64,000 nucleotides of DNA from Dysgonomonas mossii (GTDB lineage: Bacteria > Bacteroidota > Bacteroidia > Bacteroidales > Dysgonomonadaceae): the NCBI RefSeq assembly GCF_004569505.1, contig NZ_SPPK01000002.1, positions 186,001 through 250,000 of the forward strand. Reading direction: 5' to 3'. How positions within the stretch are numbered: position 1 is the stretch's first letter; each line of letters opens with the position of its first letter. Below the pieces are notes generated by a model that saw only the letters and a program-made list of their open reading frames with translations, was not told the origin of the DNA and ran no database searches. Positions 60,870 to 64,000 of the stretch are shown here, piece by piece. The position numbers and the translations under genes were made by a program.

Positions 60870-61433
60870 ATGATATTACCAATATACTTATACGGACATC
60901 CGGTGCTTAGGAAAGTCGGAGAAGATATTACAAAAGATTACCCAAATCTGGAGACGCTTATCGACAATATGTTCGAAACCATGTACAATGCCGATGGCAT
61001 CGGACTGGCAGCACCTCAGATAGGATTGGCTATTCGCCTTTTTGTGATAGACCTCGAGCCGCTGGCCGAAGATGAACCCAAATACGCAGGATTTAAGAAA
61101 GTGTTTATCAATCCTCGGATAGTAGAAGAGTCAGGCGAGCCTGTGAAGTTGGAAGAAGGATGCCTCAGCATACCGGGAATCAACGAAATGGTGGAGCGTA
61201 AAGAGAGAATCCGCATTCAGTATCTCGACGAAAATTTTGTAGCTCACGACGAGGTGTATGAGGATTTCTTCGCACGTTGCATTCAGCACGAATACGACCA
61301 TATAGAAGGCGTACTGTTTGTAGACCTTATCTCGGGCATCAGAAAACAATTGATAAAATCTAAATTAAATAACCTACTAAAGGGGAGGACAAATTGCCGA
61401 TATAGAGTAAAACCGGTGCAAACAAAAAACTAA
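60870..61433 (+). CDS. def: Peptide deformylase
   Basis: 187 residues. Removes the N-formyl group of nascent proteins. The three motifs are complete: [11 protein letters not shown] (1), EEGCLSIPG (2, metal Cys) and QHEYDHIEG (3, HExxH variant with two metal His and catalytic Glu). Placed between ruvX and the export lipoprotein genes, only 11 nt before the latter, so polysaccharide export genes probably share its transcript. Confidence 0.95.
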   Translation: MILPIYLYGHPVLRKVGEDITKDYPNLETLIDNMFETMYNADGIGLAAPQIGLAIRLFVIDLEPLAEDEPKYAGFKKVFINPRIVEESGEPVKLEEGCLSIPGINEMVERKERIRIQYLDENFVAHDEVYEDFFARCIQHEYDHIEGVLFVDLISGIRKQLIKSKLNNLLKGRTNCRYRVKPVQTKN

Positions 61434-61444
61434 GACCTGTTATT

Positions 61445-62257
61445 ATGAAAAGTGTGATCAAGGTATTTTTAATACTTGTTTCTATTTTTTACAGTCTTAG
61501 CTCTTGTGTAACAAACAAGGACACAGACTTTTTACAAGACATAAAACTTAAATATCCCGAAACGTCAGTCAAGCCCGATCAATATCGTGTGATACCGGGC
61601 GACCAACTCAGTATTGTTGTATATGCATGGGATGAACAGACCAAAGCCATGTTTTCGGCTTATACCCCTCGTTTTTCGGGGCAAGGTATCAGCGAGCGTA
61701 CAGGTGTCGACGCTTACTCGCAGACAAGAGGTCTCGACGATGCAGCCGGAGTGCCTCCTGTAACCGTATATGCCGACGGAACGATAACATTTCCCTACAT
61801 CGGTAAGGTGTATGTGCAAGGGCAAACGATGCTCGAAATAAGGAATGTTATATCCAACAAGCTGAATGCCTATGCCGACGGAACTACTGCCGAAGTGTCT
61901 CTCTACAACAGATACTTCAGCATACTTGGCGAAGCGGGGGCAAATCGCATACACATGCCCAGTACCACTATGACTATCTATCAGGCTCTCTCTATAGCAA
62001 GCACGATAGGGGCATACGCCGACAGATCGAAAGTGAGCATTATCCGCCAGACGGAAACAGGCTCTACCGTAAAAACATTCGACCTCCGAAGCAAGGATAT
62101 CATAGATTCGGAATATTACTATATACAGCCCAATGATGTGTTGTATATCCCTCAGATGAAACGTAAGTTTCTTGGTACAACCACTTCTTTTGCCGGTTTG
62201 TTCGGTTTGCTGACATCAGTGGCCGGGGTTATTGTATTTACACTTAGAGTATTTTGA
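61445..62257 (+). CDS. Polysaccharide export lipoprotein (Wza/BexD-like) 1
   Basis: 270 residues. Lipobox SLSSC (Cys21). Poly_export domain at about 45-140 (YRVIPGDQLSIVVYAWD; ADGTITFPYIGKVYVQGQ), then SLBB-like part (FSILGEAGANRIHMPSTTMT; IYQALSIASTIG), ending in a hydrophobic helix (AGLFGLLTSVAGVIVFTL). Forms the outer-membrane pore for exopolysaccharide or capsule. Much shorter than E. coli Wza (379), as is normal in Bacteroidetes. One base separates it from its paralogue. Confidence 0.9.
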   Translation: MKSVIKVFLILVSIFYSLSSCVTNKDTDFLQDIKLKYPETSVKPDQYRVIPGDQLSIVVYAWDEQTKAMFSAYTPRFSGQGISERTGVDAYSQTRGLDDAAGVPPVTVYADGTITFPYIGKVYVQGQTMLEIRNVISNKLNAYADGTTAEVSLYNRYFSILGEAGANRIHMPSTTMTIYQALSIASTIGAYADRSKVSIIRQTETGSTVKTFDLRSKDIIDSEYYYIQPNDVLYIPQMKRKFLGTTTSFAGLFGLLTSVAGVIVFTLRVF

Positions 62258-62258
62258 T

Positions 62259-63002
62259 ATGAAGGCTATAATATATTACATGTTATCCGGTTTGATGATG
62301 GTTGGTATATTCTCTTCCTGCATCTCGAGCGAAGAAATAAATTATCTGCAAAATATCAACTTGCAATATCCTCTACAGCCCTATACCGAATACAGGTTGG
62401 CTGTGGATGATAAAATATCATGCTCTATCTCTACCAGCGACGAAGAAGTATTCCGTGCTTTCAACTCGGTGGTGGGTCCCAATCAGAATGCTCTCAAAGC
62501 ATATACCATATACAGCGACAGTACAGTTATTCTCCCTTTCTTCGGCAAAGTGAAGGTCGCAGGCCGTACGGTTCAGGAGGCAGAAGATATTATCCAGAAG
62601 CTGATACAGGAGTCTATCCTCGATGCACAGGTAAAAGTGACATTGTCAAGCAACTATTTTTATATACTTGCGTCTAACAAACAAGGCTTCTATTCTGTTT
62701 ATAAAGATAATATGACCATTTATCAGGCATTGGCCATATCGCAGCAGACTACGGGTACGATGGATTTGTCGAAGGTAAGTATCATCCGTAGAGACGCTTT
62801 GGGAAATTCGATAGTAAAAACTTTCGACCTCAGAACCCAGGATGTGATTCAGTCCGAGTTTTACTATATACGTCCCAACGACCTGATATATTTCCCTACA
62901 AACAAGAATTCGTTCTTTAATATAGAATCGTTAGGCTCGTTTGCGGCAACGATGATGATCCCTCTTACATTCCTCGTGTATACGGTGATGTATCGCTGGT
63001 GA
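62259..63002 (+). CDS. Polysaccharide export lipoprotein (Wza/BexD-like) 2
   Basis: 247 residues from the ATG at 62259, one base after the stop of paralogue 1; the frame is open upstream, but the lipoprotein signal starts here (lipobox IFSSC, Cys21). Same architecture: YRLAVDDKISCSIS, SDSTVILPFFGKVKVAG, NYFYILASNKQGFY, YQALAISQQTTG, and a C-terminal hydrophobic end. The pair shares SKVSIIR and KTFDLR, so it is a tandem duplication. Whether they form one mixed pore or two is unknown. Confidence 0.88.
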   Translation: MKAIIYYMLSGLMMVGIFSSCISSEEINYLQNINLQYPLQPYTEYRLAVDDKISCSISTSDEEVFRAFNSVVGPNQNALKAYTIYSDSTVILPFFGKVKVAGRTVQEAEDIIQKLIQESILDAQVKVTLSSNYFYILASNKQGFYSVYKDNMTIYQALAISQQTTGTMDLSKVSIIRRDALGNSIVKTFDLRTQDVIQSEFYYIRPNDLIYFPTNKNSFFNIESLGSFAATMMIPLTFLVYTVMYRW

Positions 63003-63051
63003 TCGATATAAATACAAAAGCAACCCTTTCTAGCACAAATACTTTGTTACG

Positions 63052-64000
63052 ATGGACATAAATAATAAACCTGGAGCTGATACGGACCCGTATTTCGAAG
63101 AGATAAAGGCCAAGACGACCTTGTCTTTCGACTTCGTACTTTGGTTTTACCGCATATTGAAATACTGGTATCTCTTTGTTATTTCGATAGCGCTGTTTAT
63201 GGCATACGCATTTATAAAAAATAAATCGTGGGTGCCTTTCTACGGAATTCAGGCTATGATAATACTCGAAGACCGGGGGTCGAGTATGATATCAGGAGCA
63301 GTGCCGCTGGGAAGTATCTTGCGTAATACCGAAAATCAACAGATTGTATTGGAATCGTACGGGCTTACCGAAAGAACGGTAAAGAACCTGCCGAAGAAGA
63401 TGCATATCGACTACTTTATCCAGACAAGGTTTAAATATATCAGCCTTTACACCGATTCGCCCATCGAAATTGCTATCGACAGCCTCGAAACAGATATTAC
63501 GCCTCAGGCGTACAGCAAAGTCTTTGATGTGGCATACGTTAGCGATAGCCAGATACGTGTGAGCTACAAGGATGGCTTGGACGGAGAACCCGAAGAAGCC
63601 TTCAATATCGTGTTTGATAGTCCTGTAGAGAATAAATTCTTTAAAGGCACGATTCGTAAAACGAAAAACTTCAAGCGCGACTTTCTGCCCTTTAGCTTCC
63701 GCTTTTTTACCAATAGCCAACTCACAGGGATGTATAGCGGACGGGTGTCTACTGCCCTCAAAACCGAAAACTCTACGGCTCTTACCGTCAGTATGTACGG
63801 AACGGATCCGGCTAAGGATATGGATTATCTGAAAGCTCTTTTGGATGAGTTTCAGGATTATAATCTGGCTTTGAAAAATCAACAGGCCGACCTGACGATC
63901 AAATTCCTTGATGCCCAGATAACCGTTATCAACGACTCGCTGAATATATCACGCCTCAAGCTCGAACGATTCCAGAAAGAGACGGGAGTATATGAAGTGT
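63052..64000 (+). CDS. Wzc/GumC-like polysaccharide chain-length protein, 3' end outside window
   Basis: 316 residues are visible from the ATG at 63052, which follows the export lipoprotein by 49 nt. N-terminal cytosolic segment, a membrane helix (YWYLFVISIALFMAYAFI, about 41-58), then a periplasmic Wzz-type domain (about 60-260) and the start of a long coiled coil (FLDAQITVINDSLNISRLKL) where the window ends. In Bacteroidetes such proteins usually end in a BY-kinase domain with a Tyr-rich tail; that part is not visible. It controls export and chain length of the polysaccharide passed to the Wza-like pore. Confidence 0.85.
   Translation, partial: MDINNKPGADTDPYFEEIKAKTTLSFDFVLWFYRILKYWYLFVISIALFMAYAFIKNKSWVPFYGIQAMIILEDRGSSMISGAVPLGSILRNTENQQIVLESYGLTERTVKNLPKKMHIDYFIQTRFKYISLYTDSPIEIAIDSLETDITPQAYSKVFDVAYVSDSQIRVSYKDGLDGEPEEAFNIVFDSPVENKFFKGTIRKTKNFKRDFLPFSFRFFTNSQLTGMYSGRVSTALKTENSTALTVSMYGTDPAKDMDYLKALLDEFQDYNLALKNQQADLTIKFLDAQITVINDSLNISRLKLERFQKETGVYEV

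Overview
The window looks like a chromosomal segment of a Bacteroidales bacterium, most likely Dysgonomonas or a close relative. The genus is an inference; the order is well supported. Evidence: two SusC/SusD pairs, an ECF sigma/FecR/STN-SusC relay, many promoters of the Bacteroidetes type (a TTG or TTTG element, about 17-20 nt, then TAnnTTTG), many short lipoproteins with an S/A-C lipobox, an acpP-fabF-rnc cluster and AT-rich intergenic DNA. No transposase, integrase, CRISPR array or rRNA gene was found.

Layout. 1-4.6 kb (minus): operon dut, TPR protein, DUF4292 lipoprotein, EnvC-like LytM protein and a truncated FdtA-like cupin, with overlapping start and stop codons. 4.8-5.6 kb: ribH, then tRNA-Tyr and tRNA-Gly from their own promoter. 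6-8.6 kb: small unknown proteins, a BamE-like lipoprotein, and a DUF5018-type lipoprotein gene broken by one in-frame amber codon. 9-11.5 kb: two FtsX/MacB-type permeases without an ATPase. 11.6-14.5 kb: nucleoside kinase and asnA. 15.2-21.1 kb: first SusC/SusD pair plus a small secreted protein. 21.2-25.6 kb (minus): HMA protein with NlpE-like lipoprotein, and an MBL hydrolase with gcvP. 26-29 kb: a His/Met-tailed small protein, ada, and an Rrf2 regulator with an NAD(P)-binding oxidoreductase sharing a 21-bp operator. 29-38.6 kb: rsmG group, folD, a Cthe_2159-type beta-helix lipoprotein, acpP-fabF-rnc, purN and a plug-like periplasmic protein. 38.8-45 kb: class I fumarase, a baeRF-type protein, an AhpD-like protein and a membrane pyrophosphatase. 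45-52.8 kb: nitrilase-family amidase, AraC regulator, NTF2-like protein, thioredoxin lipoprotein, mrp, trmB and an ABC exporter. 53-60 kb: second, sigma/anti-sigma-controlled SusC/SusD system. 60.4-64 kb: ruvX, def and the start of a polysaccharide export locus (two Wza-like lipoproteins, then a Wzc-like chain-length protein cut by the window end).

How the parts work together. The second SusCD locus reads as a complete trans-envelope signalling unit: the SusC STN domain talks to FecR, FecR holds the ECF sigma, and the sigma drives the transporter. The first SusCD pair has no such regulator and neither pair has an adjacent glycoside hydrolase, so substrates cannot be inferred. The clearest regulatory unit I found is the Rrf2/oxidoreductase pair, where two 21-bp inverted repeats with matching arms lie at the two promoter regions. 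The intergenic DNA carries several palindromic elements of REP or MITE type, one in the folD leader and one apparently supplying part of the promoter of the ECF sigma gene. No single large undescribed system is evident; the most checkable novelties are the amber-interrupted lipoprotein, the Rrf2 operator pair, the start-codon hairpin of the beta-helix lipoprotein and the small repeat families.
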